Below are positions 52,668 through 63,872 of a stretch of DNA of 64,000 nt, piece after piece (within the stretch, counting starts at the first letter, position 1; each line of letters opens with the position of its first letter). The notes under the pieces are model-generated. The model was not told where the DNA came from. It ran no database searches and saw nothing but the letters and a program-made list of their open reading frames with translations. A program made the translations under genes and the position numbers. Source of the DNA: Forficula auricularia (taxonomy: Eukaryota; Arthropoda; Insecta; Dermaptera; Forficulidae); assembly GCA_024734495.1 (NCBI GenBank), contig JALMQS010000681.1, positions 6,481,542 to 6,545,541 on the forward strand, given 5' to 3'.

Positions 52668-53157
52668 CAGGGGTCCCCAAGCTTTTTAGAGATAGGGCCA
52701 CATGCGAACATTGAAAACTATGAGAGGGCCAGATATAACATATTATAAGAAAATTATATTAATTATTATTATCATTTACGTACATAATTTGTATTATTTT
52801 GAAAGTTTATAATAGATAAATAAGGACAACTTTTTATGTCTGACCTTTTTATTTATCAGCCAAAGTTTCGTCGACTTTGCTGACTTCTTCAGGGCTTCGG
52901 TGACTATTTGAAGTCTTGAAGAAGTCGGATAAGTCGACGAAACGTTGACTAATAAATAAAAAAATCAGATATAAAAACTTGTCTTTATTTTCCTATTATA
53001 AACTTTCAAATTAATTATATTAATAATACGCTATTATATGAAATTAATATTTAGAAAATATAGTAAATATTTGTGAATTAATTTTGTAGTAGCCGCTGGC
53101 CGGATAGAAAAGTTTCAAGAGCCGCATGGCCAGCGGGCCGTAGTTTGGGGAACCCTG
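52668..53157. mobile_element. hAT non-autonomous element with nested hammerhead palindrome
   Basis: Termini CAGGGGTCCCCAAGC and the complement of CAGGGTTCCCCAAAC, flanked by TCATAGAT and CCATAAAT (6 of 8 identical). A palindrome of about 210 bases (52,801-53,012) is inserted in it. The right end is duplicated in inverse at 53,869-53,957. Confidence 0.75.
52801..53012. repeat. Palindrome with hammerhead-like motifs, family H5
   Basis: Arms share AAAGTTTATAATAG at the left edge and its complement at the right. Minus strand: CTGAAGA (52,886-52,892), GTC/GAC stem, GAAAC (52,865-52,869), but no clear NUH closing triplet. Plus strand: TTGAAGA (52,916-52,922), GTC/GAC, GAAACGTT at about 52,939-52,946. 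Both have one change from the core, so activity is doubtful. Confidence 0.55.
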
Positions 53158-53957
53158 CCATAAATGATCACAAAGAAAGTTATTTTTTTCAATTTTTAAC
53201 GGGTATAAACAAAAAACAAAATACCGATTTATAAAAATCACTGTTTCATTTCATGATATCATCGTTTTTCCTGAACTAGTTGGGATAGAAACTTGAAACT
53301 TTATATATGAATGTTACTTTTAAGACCTGAACGTTTGCTAGGAACGATTTTTTTTTAATTTAATTTTTAATGTGGGTAAAACGTAAAAAAATCACTGAAA
53401 CTACCGAAACTACTTTATCCTTATAATAGTAGCTATCGCTTAGTGATTTTTACAAATTTTTAGCTATTAAAATTTTGGAGTCTATAACTTACTAACTCTA
53501 AGATATACCAATATTTTATCTAGCTGTAACTCATTATAAGCTGTAACAATTATAATAGCTAAAAATCTGTAAAAATTCTGAAGGATAGCTACTATTATAA
53601 GGATAAAGTAGTTTTGGTAGTTTTAGTGATTTTTTTACGTTTTACCCCAAATTAAAAATTAAATTTAAAAAAAAAATCGTTCCTAGCAAACGTTCAGGTC
53701 TTAAAAGTAACATTCATATATAAAGTTTCAAGTTTCTATCCCAACTAGTTCAGGAAAAACTATGATATCATGAAATGAAACAGTGATTTTTATAAATCGG
53801 TATTTTGTTTTTTGTTTATACCCGTTAAAAATTGAAAAAATAACTTTGTTTGTGATCATTTATGGCAGGGTTCCCCAAACTACGGCCCGCTGGCCATGCG
53901 GCTCTTGAAACATTTCTATCCGGCCAGCGGCTACTACAAAATTAATTCACAAATATT
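53066..53957. repeat. Inverted duplication spanning a hAT junction (about 400-bp arms)
   Basis: Left arm 53,066-53,468 and right arm about 53,554-53,957 are near-identical inverted copies. Both contain the hAT right end and the genomic sequence beyond it (GATCATTTATGGCAGGGTTC in the right arm). The spacer is about 85 bases. The inversion therefore arose after the hAT insertion. Confidence 0.82.
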
Positions 53958-54249
53958 TCCACAGAATTTCAAATTTTTTGAACCATTGCTTTGGTCAGAA
54001 TAAAAAATTGATTTTTCAATGCCAAAAACCATTTAGATGGGAAACTTGCATCGCTGTGCGGCACAGGCTAAAATTGAGATAGATCATTGAAACTTGGGGG
54101 ATATTTTTTTTTTTATTTATTTCGAACCATATGAGCCTCTGTCAGCGTAAAAATTCGAAAATACCCAAAATAAGGACCACCTTACCTGACCAGTGACCAC
54201 CCATAAGACTTTAGCATACAGCTGAATCCTTCTCTTATAATATTTAAGT

Positions 54250-55073
54250 ACCTGGAGACACCGAGCAATACTCGGTAACTTCTTCCTTCAGTTAAAACCT
54301 TTATTTTAATATTATTTTTAATTTAAAATTCTGATAAAAAGGTCGATTTTTATTTGAGAGCCGCTTTCAAATTAAAAAATACAAAAATATATAATAGTCG
54401 CCCAATGTAGCCCCCCCCTTACCTCCACCCCCACCTCGACCCCACCCCCGAAACCTCTCCCTACCCCCGGATTTCCCACCACTGCTCCCCACCTTTTGCA
54501 CCTGTTTTGATTCAACCATATGATTCATTTTTATTCATCCAATGAATAAATAAAACCTATCAAAATGTGTTGTTTTTTCAGAAAATTGAGACCTGCTTAT
54601 GCGAAATATATTTTTAAATAAATTCTTGATTATTTTTTATTCTATTAAATAAATAAAGTTCTTTATAAAACAATTATAAAACGTTTATTAATATTTCTAA
54701 CGTTTAGGGAGAACAAAATATGGTTAAAATCCACAATCACAATACTTCTTCAAGGCCTTTTAGAACAATGAAACAAACAACCCATTGTCTGCCTGGGTAT
54801 AAGAGGAAAAGGGAAACCTTTTTAAAACCCTAAGAATGGGATTTGTCTACCTGAGAATAATTAATTTGATTACGAAAAAACCCATCAAAAACAATTTTGT
54901 TGGAGATGAGACCGTGACAGATCGAATTGTCACCCCAAAAACCCCCTAACCCGTGAATTTCATCAAAATCGGTAAAGTCGTTTTCAAAATATAACCAAGA
55001 TACAAATATATAAACAAACAAATATATATACAAACAAATAAATAAATATACAATTTTTGCTCGTTTAATAAGA
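54250..55073 (+). mobile_element. Family B element, copy 4
   Basis: Begins AAGTACCTGGAGACACCGAG with the hairpin CCGAGCAATACTCGG and a C-rich tract (54,410-54,500), and ends GCTCGTTTAATAAGAGTAGA. Read on the minus strand it starts TCTACTCTTATTAAACGAGC, a Helitron-like 5' TC start preceded by A. GAGATGAGACCGTGACAGAT at about 54,903 is shared with copies 2 and 3. The best candidate for a full-length family B copy. Confidence 0.5.
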
Positions 55074-55079
55074 GTAGAT

Positions 55080-56890
55080 AAAATAATTTATAATTATTTA
55101 CGAAAGAGTCCCCTTCTGAATTTTAATTAAGCAATTAATAATGCCTCTTTTTAATTAGGAGACTATTCTTTTAGAAATATCAGCTTTCTTCGATTTTTGT
55201 CTGCTGATTTTATTTAATAGCTACTGCTGAGCGAGCGTACTGTGTAATACAATTTTACATTATTTAGATTAGATTGGATAATATTATTATTATGAGAGAG
55301 TGTTCCAAATTAAAATGTATTAGTAATCAGTGAACTTTGAGCCCTAAAATAATAATTCGCAATTCAACAAATATCTAATAGTTAAAAGGGCAATTCTATA
55401 AGTATCCAACTTAACAATTTGTTCTAACTCGAGCAAACAAGTCTGAGCTTGTTTTTGAACTTTTCTATATACAAATAAATTTATTCTTTAAATACACATA
55501 ATAAGGGAGTTCGAGACAGCTTATCTATCTGGTTGATCTGTATTGCTTCAGAGTGATAACTTCTGCCTACTAAATTTTTTAACAAAAAATTGTTAATAAT
55601 GAGGTTATTTCAAATAAAAATCTTTGTTTTGATATTATTAATAAAAAGAATATTGAAATAAATTTTTCCTTATTATAAAAACATTTATTTAACACAAAAA
55701 TGATTTCAAGAAATAGAGTTGGAATTTTTACACTAGTGCTTTTTTTTTATATTTTGTTGACTGTAAATAACTTTTTATTTTTATTTTTTATATTTATGAA
55801 TAACCAATTAACTAGACTGCCAAATCTATTGAAAAATGTATCATTCGATTCATAAAAGTTGAATTATTGATCTGTATAAATTTGTTGTATAATTTGTATA
55901 GAAGTTATAGCCCTTTTAAAAGCTCAGTCCATTTATTTCCATGTTAAAAGGACAATTTTCAATAATTTATTTCTCGGTAATGGAACAGACGATCAATCTC
56001 AAATTTGGGGAATAATTATTTAATACATCAACGATTCGATGGTAAAAATTTGAGAATTTTATTATAAAAATGATGAATAGTCCCGAACCCCTTAATATAA
56101 AAACTAATTTTAATAAAAATCAATAGATTATATATTATAATATATTTAAAAAAATGCCACGTGTTCATGAATACGTGATAATTAAGAAGTTGCCTATCAA
56201 ATAATAAAATAATTAAAAAAAGAGGGTATTATACAATATTTATTTTTTTATTTTTGATTCAATTTTTTCATTAAAAAAGGAAATGGAGTAAATTTAATTT
56301 TCTTATTTAACAAAAGATGTTGCTGATTTTTTTTCTTTACTTTACTTTTTTTTTTGCTTCCTCCTGGGAGAAAATTAAGAAAAGAAGAGTCTTTCTCCCT
56401 TCTCTCTCTATCTCACTGTCTCTCATTTAAAAAGTTGTCAATAACATTCTACTTTTGTTATTTCGTCTTTGGTTGATTTTTTTTTTACAAAATGTCTGAT
56501 ACAGGAACTTTTTTTGCCTTCTATCTTTTGGTTTATTCTTTATCTCATTTTTTTTTTCTATCAACGATGCAATAAATTCGATTATTGTTATCCTCCCTTG
56601 CTAAGCGAAGATTGAACAACCCTCGATTGTCATTTTTTATAGGTATTATTATTTAGTATTGGTATCACTGAGATTAAGCCGATAAACCTTCTTAGATGAA
56701 CTACAAATAAAATAGTTTACGTGGTGAAACATTTTCTTAAAAAGGAAAATTCATTATCTATTTAAATATATGTAACGGAGTACTTATTTTAAATAGTTTC
56801 TTCTTAGAGGTAATTGTAGGTTTTAAAAATTTGTAATTTCGCCTTACCTACTTACCTTCATTTTAATTTCTTTTTAATTATAGGTATATT
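55080..56890. other. AT-rich stretch, nothing recognised
   Basis: No TIR, coding domain or RNA motif seen in about 1.8 kb. The longest gap in the annotation; could be old intergenic DNA. Confidence 0.4.
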
Positions 56891-56900
56891 TCAATGACTT

Positions 56901-57068
56901 TTTTTGCTTTTCGGCCCTTCTACTGCCATTTTACGATACTGGTATTAAATTAAGACTTCTATGCAGAGATCAGATTTTTAGCAGGTTTCCTCGAGTCGGA
57001 TTTGAACCCGGATCCACTTGATTAGCAGGCTGGTACGGTAACCCCTCGGCTAACTCGACCCCAATTTT
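56901..57068 (-). mobile_element. tRNA-derived SINE-1, copy 4, with target duplication
   Basis: Minus-strand copy with a changed B box (GGTTCAAATCC near 57,000) and a diverged tail. AATGACTT occurs on both sides (56,893-56,900 and 57,069-57,076), consistent with a target duplication. More diverged than the other three copies. Confidence 0.72.
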
Positions 57069-57079
57069 AATGACTTACG

Positions 57080-58485
57080 ATTGGAATACAGTATTAAAAT
57101 ACCGTTTAACGTTATTTCCAGTGCGATGGTTGTAAAATCAGCAGAGGTATACGCTATTGGGAAACTCAGAATTCTGATACGCTATCTGGTGGCCTAAATT
57201 GAAACTAGCCACTGTAGGGCAAACAAATGATCCACGTCCCTGTATACCCACCACTAAAGTCATGGTTATTTCACTAAAACTCTCATTAAAATTGAAATAT
57301 TTTTTCTGTAAAAAATCTATGAAAACTGTTTTTTCAAACTTAAAAAAAAAAATGAAATTATGTGAATACAAAATTTTATGAGATGCAACTTGCTTGCCTA
57401 AAATAAATCAAACTCCGTAGTATGAAAATTTGGCACCTATCTTTCACGTTAAGCTAGATATTACTGTACTATAACTCCAATAACTCTGCTGTAGCTTTTG
57501 AGCTTGTATTAACGTTCATATTAATAAGCTCCGCCTTTATACCCAAGTATGAAAAACTTAGAACTAAAAAAAACATCTTTTAAAAAATTAAATCTCTTTG
57601 TCAAGTTTCTAATTCTAGCCCAAACTGTTCGCAAATAAATAATTTCCAATTATAGCTTGCAGGATGACTAGTTTACTGAATTTTTAAAAAGTTATCATGT
57701 TTCTTTTTAATTTTGAAATAAAAGTAAATAAATAAATAATTATTGTTTTCTCTTTGGATTTCTATACCTATATCTATATATATCAATATTTAATTTATTT
57801 AATTATTCATCCAATTCGTATTTCCTTTATTTTTACTCCAATTGGATTTAATAATCCTAAAAATAAATTATTTAGTTGAAAATAAAATATAAATTATACA
57901 TCATTGCTATAAACAAGTTAAAAAAATTAATATATTTTCTAAAATTTCACGAAAATACGTTTGCATATTATGATTTTCATAACCATTTCAAAAGTAGAGC
58001 ATAAAAAAAGTGGAAATAATGATGGGGTGGTTTTAGTGATAAACCTAGCGGTGAGGGGGTGTTATAAAATGATTGAATGCGGTCCGCTGTTAAATCCCCT
58101 ATTTAACTATTTAAGTGTAAAGCCCCGCAACGAATGCAAGGTCCATTACCCCTTTGAAAGCTCTCTCGATGTATAGGGTAGGCGTCAACCCAACCTCAGC
58201 AATCCCTTCACCTCTCTCTCTCCGGTAGCCCCTTTTCATCTCGGTCTATCTTCTATTTTAAGTGAATTATACAACTAAATATGACTATTTCTATTATTAC
58301 GAATAGGTGGGTTCAAGGCATCGTGGAAATTTTCATTAAAATTTCATAAATTTTCACTTGGACTTAGAAACTTCATTTGATAAATATGCATTAATGGCCC
58401 TGAAAATGTAAAATTGAATTATTTATTAACTAAGTTTATCGTATGTAGTAGAAAGAAGTATTTCAAAAACATGTATTATTATTTT
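57080..58485. other. No feature recognised
   Basis: Opposite frames at 57,138-57,381 and one at 57,961-58,176 lack known domains. 58,020-58,240 has somewhat higher GC. No repeat boundary recognised. Confidence 0.35.
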
Positions 58486-58489
58486 GATA

Positions 58490-59095
58490 AAGAAAAGCGG
58501 CCAAGTGCGGTTCGGACTCATACGAAGGGTTCGGTAGAGAGATCTTAAATTTTCCAAAAATATTGAATTGGTTTTTTATTGTCGATAACACAGGTCGACA
58601 AAAATTTGTCCCCGTAAACCTAACAATGAATTCCAGTAGAGTTTTATAAGCTGATTTTCATACAATTTCTCGATTTTTTACAACAAGTCAGTGTTTTGAG
58701 ATATTAACGTTCAAAACGACGAAAAAGGATATTTTCGAGTCCGATAGATATTAAACAGAAATATTTAAAATCAAAATATTTTATTGAAGTATTAGAAAAC
58801 AAAGCTTTCTTTGATTTTCAAATTACTATTTGTTTTTAGCTCAATTAGAACTCGAGTTATAACTAAAAAACTAAAACTACGTGATTATAATGGATAATAA
58901 ACATAGATAAAAACATATGGTCTTGGTTTTTTTTTATAACGCGAGTTCTAATTGAGCTACAAACAAGTGGTAATTTGAAAATCAAAGAGGAAACTCTTTT
59001 TTTTTTATTACGTCAACAAAATATGAGATTTCAAATATTGCTGGCTAATATCTAATGGGACTCGAAAATTGGTCAAAATGGCCTTTTTCGTCATT
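58490..59095. repeat. Family D2, head-to-head pair
   Basis: 58,590-58,910 matches 48,618-48,950 in the plus orientation. 58,935-59,095 carries its inner part in inverse (GAGTTCTAATTGAGCT, GGACTCGAAAATTGGTC). Just upstream, GCGGCCAAGTGCGGTTCGG (58,497) is the start of another widespread insect repeat. Confidence 0.55.
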
Positions 59096-59099
59096 TATT

Positions 59100-60690
59100 A
59101 TTATTATAACCACTACGAAAGCAAACTTTATATGGAATATAGGTATTTTTCCTTTATTTTGAATCACAATGAATAGAAAAATAATGAAATAAATCTTGGG
59201 ACAAAGAAAAAAAAAATTTTGTAGAGTTGTGTAATAAGTAGATAATAAAGGCATTTGAACAATTTTATCAGAATTTTATGTTAAATAGTTTGGAAATAAA
59301 GATATTTACGAATATCGTGTAATAGGACGTATAAACAGAAATCAATTAGATTGTCCTCTACTTGATGCAAAAATAAATATAAATCTTTTAAAAACAATAT
59401 TTAAAACTTTTTTTTTAACTCCAAACGTTTCGGAAGAATTTCTCCTTTCATCAATTGAATTTGATAAAAAAAGAAAAAAGTTGGTTTTTGAAATGTATAG
59501 ATATAAAGCAACACTAAACAAATAAATATTTTGAAAAATAGACAATGATACAAATTATATTTTTCTGATGGAATTTCATTGAATAAGTGTAAAAAAATAT
59601 AAATATTTAGGTAAAGTTATTTTATTTTTTTTTAATTTTTGATAAATATTATAGGTAAACAGTCCATATATCTGTTCTTTTTTTTTATTTATTGGTTTCG
59701 GGAACTAAAATGCCCATTTTAGCCAATCGCTATGAATGTTTGTGTGTGTGTGAAAATGGCGTAGGGATCAGATTATAGCCGGTCAAATATATGCAGTGAA
59801 AACTGGCCTTTGTTAAATGAATTTTAGTTTAAAATTTCGATCGTTTCTAAAATCAATTTTTTTTTGTCTAAATTCCGCTCTTGATGTAAACTTTTAGGAT
59901 TAGAAAGGTCAAAAGTGTGTCCTAGGTTAGTTGAATTTCTAGTATGATACATTCAAAATTTTCGTTCTAAATTAATATTTATTTTCGTAAAAATTCTCTA
60001 TTTTAAATAAAAATTTATTTATGTAATTTAGAGAAACAAAGAGGTAACAATATGTGTATGTTTATTTGCATCAAGCAGAGGACAACCTTTTTGTTTCTCT
60101 TTATGATTCAACAACTCTTTTACTCTAGGCAAAAATAAAAACTTTTCAATTTTTTGTATGCCTTGGGGTTTTAATAAGTCTTAAAGAAAAAACTACCTGT
60201 GTCTTCTACTGAAAACGAGTTATTATATAAAAAATATCAATTGTGTAATGTCCATTGTAATATTTAAAAATGTTCACCCTGTTAAAAGGTATATTATAGA
60301 AATTTTTATTAAATGTGTGGATGGTTGCATTCATCTCCTTGAAAAGCCATCACTGACTCCCTATATCCATAAAGCTGATATTTGGCATAATTCTTCCTCG
60401 TTTCATACCTGATCGAATTAAGGCTTAACCACTCCAAATGGTTCAAAGTTCTGCTATGTTATTGTAGCAACTGATATGAAGGCGCTAGCTCATAAGCCAT
60501 GGGAGGGAAGATCATTAAAACGGTATCTGCTTATATCATGGATGATTAAAATAGAATGGAATGGAAATTATAAAACTTAGCAGAATTATAAGATTGTAAA
60601 TTTTAAAATAAATTTTAAATAAATACATTTCTCAAACTCAAAACGTTTAAAAAAAGAAAAAGTGAAGTTTAAGAATTTTATTATATATTA
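59100..60690. other. AT-rich; one hammerhead-like remnant
   Basis: Minus strand at 59,413-59,452: TTGATGA, GGAGAA/TTCTTCC-like stem, GAAACGTTTGG, i.e. the H-type core with C3 changed. No partner arm seen. The rest has no recognisable feature. Confidence 0.35.
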
Positions 60691-60694
60691 AATA

Positions 60695-61667
60695 CTAGCT
60701 GCAAAGCCCGCCTTCGGCGGCCCTCTTGCTAGCCAGGGTTGCACGCCCCCTGGACCCCCAGCCCTCACCCCACCACACACACACCATGCACCAGTTCCCA
60801 ACCTCCGCCCCCACACCCGCACCCCACCCACCTTGGACCCCGCACCCCATCCACCCCGTGCCCTCCAACCCTGCGCACCACGCCCCCGCCTAGCCCCCTG
60901 GACCCCACCCCCGCTATGCCGCTGGACTCCACCCCGCACCACCCCCTGCACCACCACCCTACTCCGCCTCACTCCTCACCCCACCCCCATTCCACCCCCG
61001 CACCCAGTTTTTGCATTTCTAGCCTTCTAGTGACCCACAGGTTATGTATACAAAATTTGGTTGAGTTTGGCCCAAGAGAAAGAATTTTCATTTTTTGACC
61101 CTCCCCCCCCCATTTTGGGTGGTTAGCATTTCTAGCTCTCTTGAGGCTTAGAGATTATGTATACAAAATTTGGTTGAGTTTGCTCCAAGGGCAAGAATTT
61201 ACATTTTTTCACCCTCCACCCCTTTTTGTGGTTTTGTAGGGAAATTTTTTTAAACAAAAGTTGTCAGAAATCACATCCCTACAACTTTGCTTATCATAAA
61301 ATTTGCCGTAGGGTTAATAGTTTAGGAGTTATTTGATAATTTTCATTCGTGCGCCCCCTCAAACCCCCTTTTGGGGTCAAAATATCAAAACGTTATATAG
61401 CTAAAACGTAAGTTAGAAGACATCTGATGTAAATATGAAATTTCATAATAATCCCTTCAGCTGTTTTTACGTGAATCGTGAGCAACTTTTCGGAAACCAC
61501 TGAAATAGACAGACAGACAGACAGACAGACAGATATACAGACATACACACAGACAGGAATTTTGTTGAGGGTGTTTTCGTTCATAACTTTGCTTGAAACG
61601 TGTGCAACCAAAATTTGGCGTGATTTGGACCAATGTACAGACAAAACCTTAATTTTATATATATAGA
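60695..61667 (-). mobile_element. Complete non-autonomous Helitron-like element, copy 4
   Basis: On the minus strand it starts TCTATATATATAAAATTAAG (61,667 downward) preceded by A and ends GCAGCTAG (60,695-60,698) followed by T, as expected for insertion between A and T. A hairpin CCGCC GAA GGCGG lies about 10 bases before the end. It is 973 bp long with a C-rich region (60,740-61,000), an ACAG microsatellite (61,507-61,532) and no Rep/helicase. The C-rich frames on both strands are compositional. Confidence 0.7.
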
Positions 61668-61669
61668 TT

Positions 61670-62174
61670 GGGGTAGATATATATTAAGGGTCGTTTTTAC
61701 CTTTTGCTTGGCCCTAGGTGGTCATCGATGTCCTCTCGTGCATTTATCGACACTAAATGAATCAAAGAATAAGCATTGAAAGAATCCCGTTGCGCGATAA
61801 GATAATTTGCTCGGGCAATATTCTACGAAATATTTCGATAGGAAATCATTGAAGAAATTCTCAAATGCACTTTTATACAATTTAATGCTGTTTGATTATT
61901 ATGATTTAATTCTTATATAATTATAAAAAATTTTATCAGGATTATTTGTGATAATATTTAAAGTGGTGGGAGTCAATGAAAATAACCGAAATATGGAGGA
62001 ATAATTAAAAATTACGTTTTTAAAAAATAGAGAGAATATTTTTAAATAAATAAAAAAACGAATAAATAAGTTTTATTATTATTATTTAATTAGACTGACA
62101 AATTATGTACACATGTACCTATCAATGGCGTTACCGCACGTTCATGGTTGCGGCGCATCCCTAAAATTTCAAAC
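61670..62174. other. No feature recognised
   Basis: AT-rich, no coding frame, TIR or RNA motif noted. Confidence 0.35.
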
Positions 62175-62304
62175 ATTTAGAGCAGTGTTCCGCAAACTTT
62201 TTTGTGTTCAAGGTACACCTATCAAATCAACAAATTTTAAAGGTACACCATAGAAAAAAACCAATGTTTATTTAATATTTATTTATTATTAAAATCAATA
62301 TAAT

Positions 62305-62673
62305 TTTTTTTTTAGTCTCCAAGAGTAAGTACATCAGTAATCTGCCCTGACGGGCAATAAGCTTCTTTAGAGGTTTAATGAAAAATGACAATGATTTACA
62401 ATGATTTTAATGATATTTCCATTGACTTATCATTAAGGTGGGATTTATTGGTTTCAAGAAGGTTTGGCATGATCACGTGAACCGTTGTGGTAGGTTGATT
62501 GGTCTATGTCTTTTCAATCTTGGTGGTAATGTTTTTATTATGTCTTGAGCCTACTCATTTGGGTGGTGAGTTAGTTTGTTTAGGTACTTGTGGCTGTGTT
62601 GTCTTATTTCGTCTTTGACGGAAGTTATTTCTATGTCTTTTAGTATAGTCGTGTTTGGTACCCCTCTGGGGGG
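62305..62673 (-). pseudogene. Jockey-type LINE, C-terminal end and 3' tail
   Basis: Minus strand from 62,673: PPRGVPNTTILKDIEITSVK, then DEIRQHSHKYLNKLTHHPN, a stop, then RRLKRHRPINL-like text (PPRLKRHRPINLP). This pattern is the conserved C-terminal end of jockey-clade LINE polyproteins. The A tail is at about 62,305-62,313 (T run on plus). AATATAAT on both sides (62,297-62,304 and 62,674-62,681) looks like its target duplication. The in-frame stop and loss of the polymerase make it dead. It inserted after the hAT element. Confidence 0.75.
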
Positions 62674-62693
62674 AATATAATATGAAAAGATGT

Positions 62694-62790
62694 TTAATGA
62701 GAAATGTGAGCCTGCTTAACTGAGCACAGGCGATCAAAATTTGGAGCAATTGTTAATAAGGCTGCTCGCAAAATTCTCAGCTATGTGTAG
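62694..62790 (-). pseudogene. hAT transposase C-terminal end
   Basis: Minus strand: ILRAALLTIAPNFDRLCSVK followed by QAHISH and stop. It is similar in layout to the end of the 21.2 kb copy (LRTAISSMIPRFEKICAEKQ, then PQPSH), i.e. the last about 30 residues of a ZBED/FAM200-like hAT transposase. Upstream an in-frame stop interrupts it within the element. Confidence 0.68.
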
Positions 62791-62892
62791 GTGCATTATC
62801 TTCATAAAACTTGAAATTTTTCCGCGGCATACCAATAATCCACGGTACACCAGTGTACCGCGGCACACACTTTGAGGAACACTGATTTAGAG

Positions 62893-63294
62893 TACTATTT
62901 TCATAAATATATAAGGTCGTCTTCAAAAATTTCAGGAGGATCTATAAATTTTATAATACGTTATTTCAAATATTTCTATAAAAAACATTTTTTGTATAGA
63001 AAAAGTACCTATTAGTATTAATTGGTTCTCGAAATGAAATAAAATTGTTTCATAGTTTCGGCAGAAATTAAAATGAATGATTTTTCCAAAAGGGCTATAG
63101 AAGATTTGAACTCTCTGCCCGGTAGATATATCTTCGAGTTCAAGCATGTCAAAGACAAGTCCTGACGAGTTTTAGTCGAATAAAAATTGTTCTCGCTGAA
63201 CTATTATTATAAAAATGAGATTCTTTGGACTAATCCATTTGTAAGAACTCTCAATATATAAGATCGGAAATAACTAAGAATGCAATAGACAATA
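62893..63294. other. No feature recognised
   Basis: AT-rich; the frame 62,932-63,147 has no domain that I know. Confidence 0.35.
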
Positions 63295-63302
63295 AGTCAT
63301 AG

Positions 63303-63872
63303 CGGTACCGCGACATTTCAGCCCCCGACAAAATATCCTTCAGACAAAATATCCCCCGACATAATATCTTCTGACAAAATATTCCCCAGTATAAGGGAGA
63401 ATACAAAAGAGATTAAGTGAGAAGCTTATAATCATAGTTTTGAATAATATAAACAGACTTTCATATTTTGGCGGCTAATTAGCCGTTTTAAAGTGCTGCT
63501 GTCTGTCGTGTTTGATTAGGAAAAAATGGGAGCCCCAAACACACACCGCCCGACGATTGGCTGGTTCGGTTTTCAATGTGTGTTTGATTAGAAAAAAAAT
63601 GGGAGCCCGAAACACACCCCGCCCGGACTAAACTTTCGGAGGTTTGGTTAATATATATTCAGTTCGGCTCGGTTGGGTTCGTAGCCAACCGAACGGTCTA
63701 AATGCCAGCCCGAAAAGGAGCTATACGAACCCAACCGAGCCGAACTGAATATATATTAACCAAACTGGAGTCGATTTGCATTACTCATAAGATTCACGAC
63801 GGGAAGGGTTATTTTGTCATGAGATATTTTGTCTGAAGGATATTTTGTCGGGGGCTGAAATGTCACGGAATC
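63303..63872. mobile_element. Long-TIR element of unknown superfamily with 8-bp duplication
   Basis: Inverted ends share GACATTTCAGCCCCCGACAA and continue for about 40 bases, with GACAAAATATC repeated inside each end. AGTCATAG lies on both sides (63,295-63,302 and 63,873-63,880). Inside are a direct repeat (TGTTTGATTAG..AAAAAATGGGAGCCC at about 63,509 and 63,580) and a perfect palindrome of about 40-bp arms. No coding frame. The outermost 8-10 bases of the two ends match poorly. Confidence 0.8.
63640..63765. repeat. Perfect internal palindrome
   Basis: About 63,641-63,683 (starting GTTTGGTTAATATATATTCA) is the exact inverse of about 63,721-63,763, with a spacer of about 37 bases containing AGCCAACCGAACGG. 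It lies inside the terminal TIR element. Confidence 0.85.

Larger units (their letters stand above)
62183..62884 (-). mobile_element. hAT element with exact 8-bp duplication and nested LINE
   Basis: Ends CAGTGTTCCGCAAAC and the complement of CAGTGTTCCTCAAAG, flanked by ATTTAGAG at 62,175-62,182 and 62,885-62,892. It keeps a transposase tail on the minus strand and carries a jockey-type LINE at 62,305-62,673. Without the LINE it would be about 330 bases. Confidence 0.85.
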
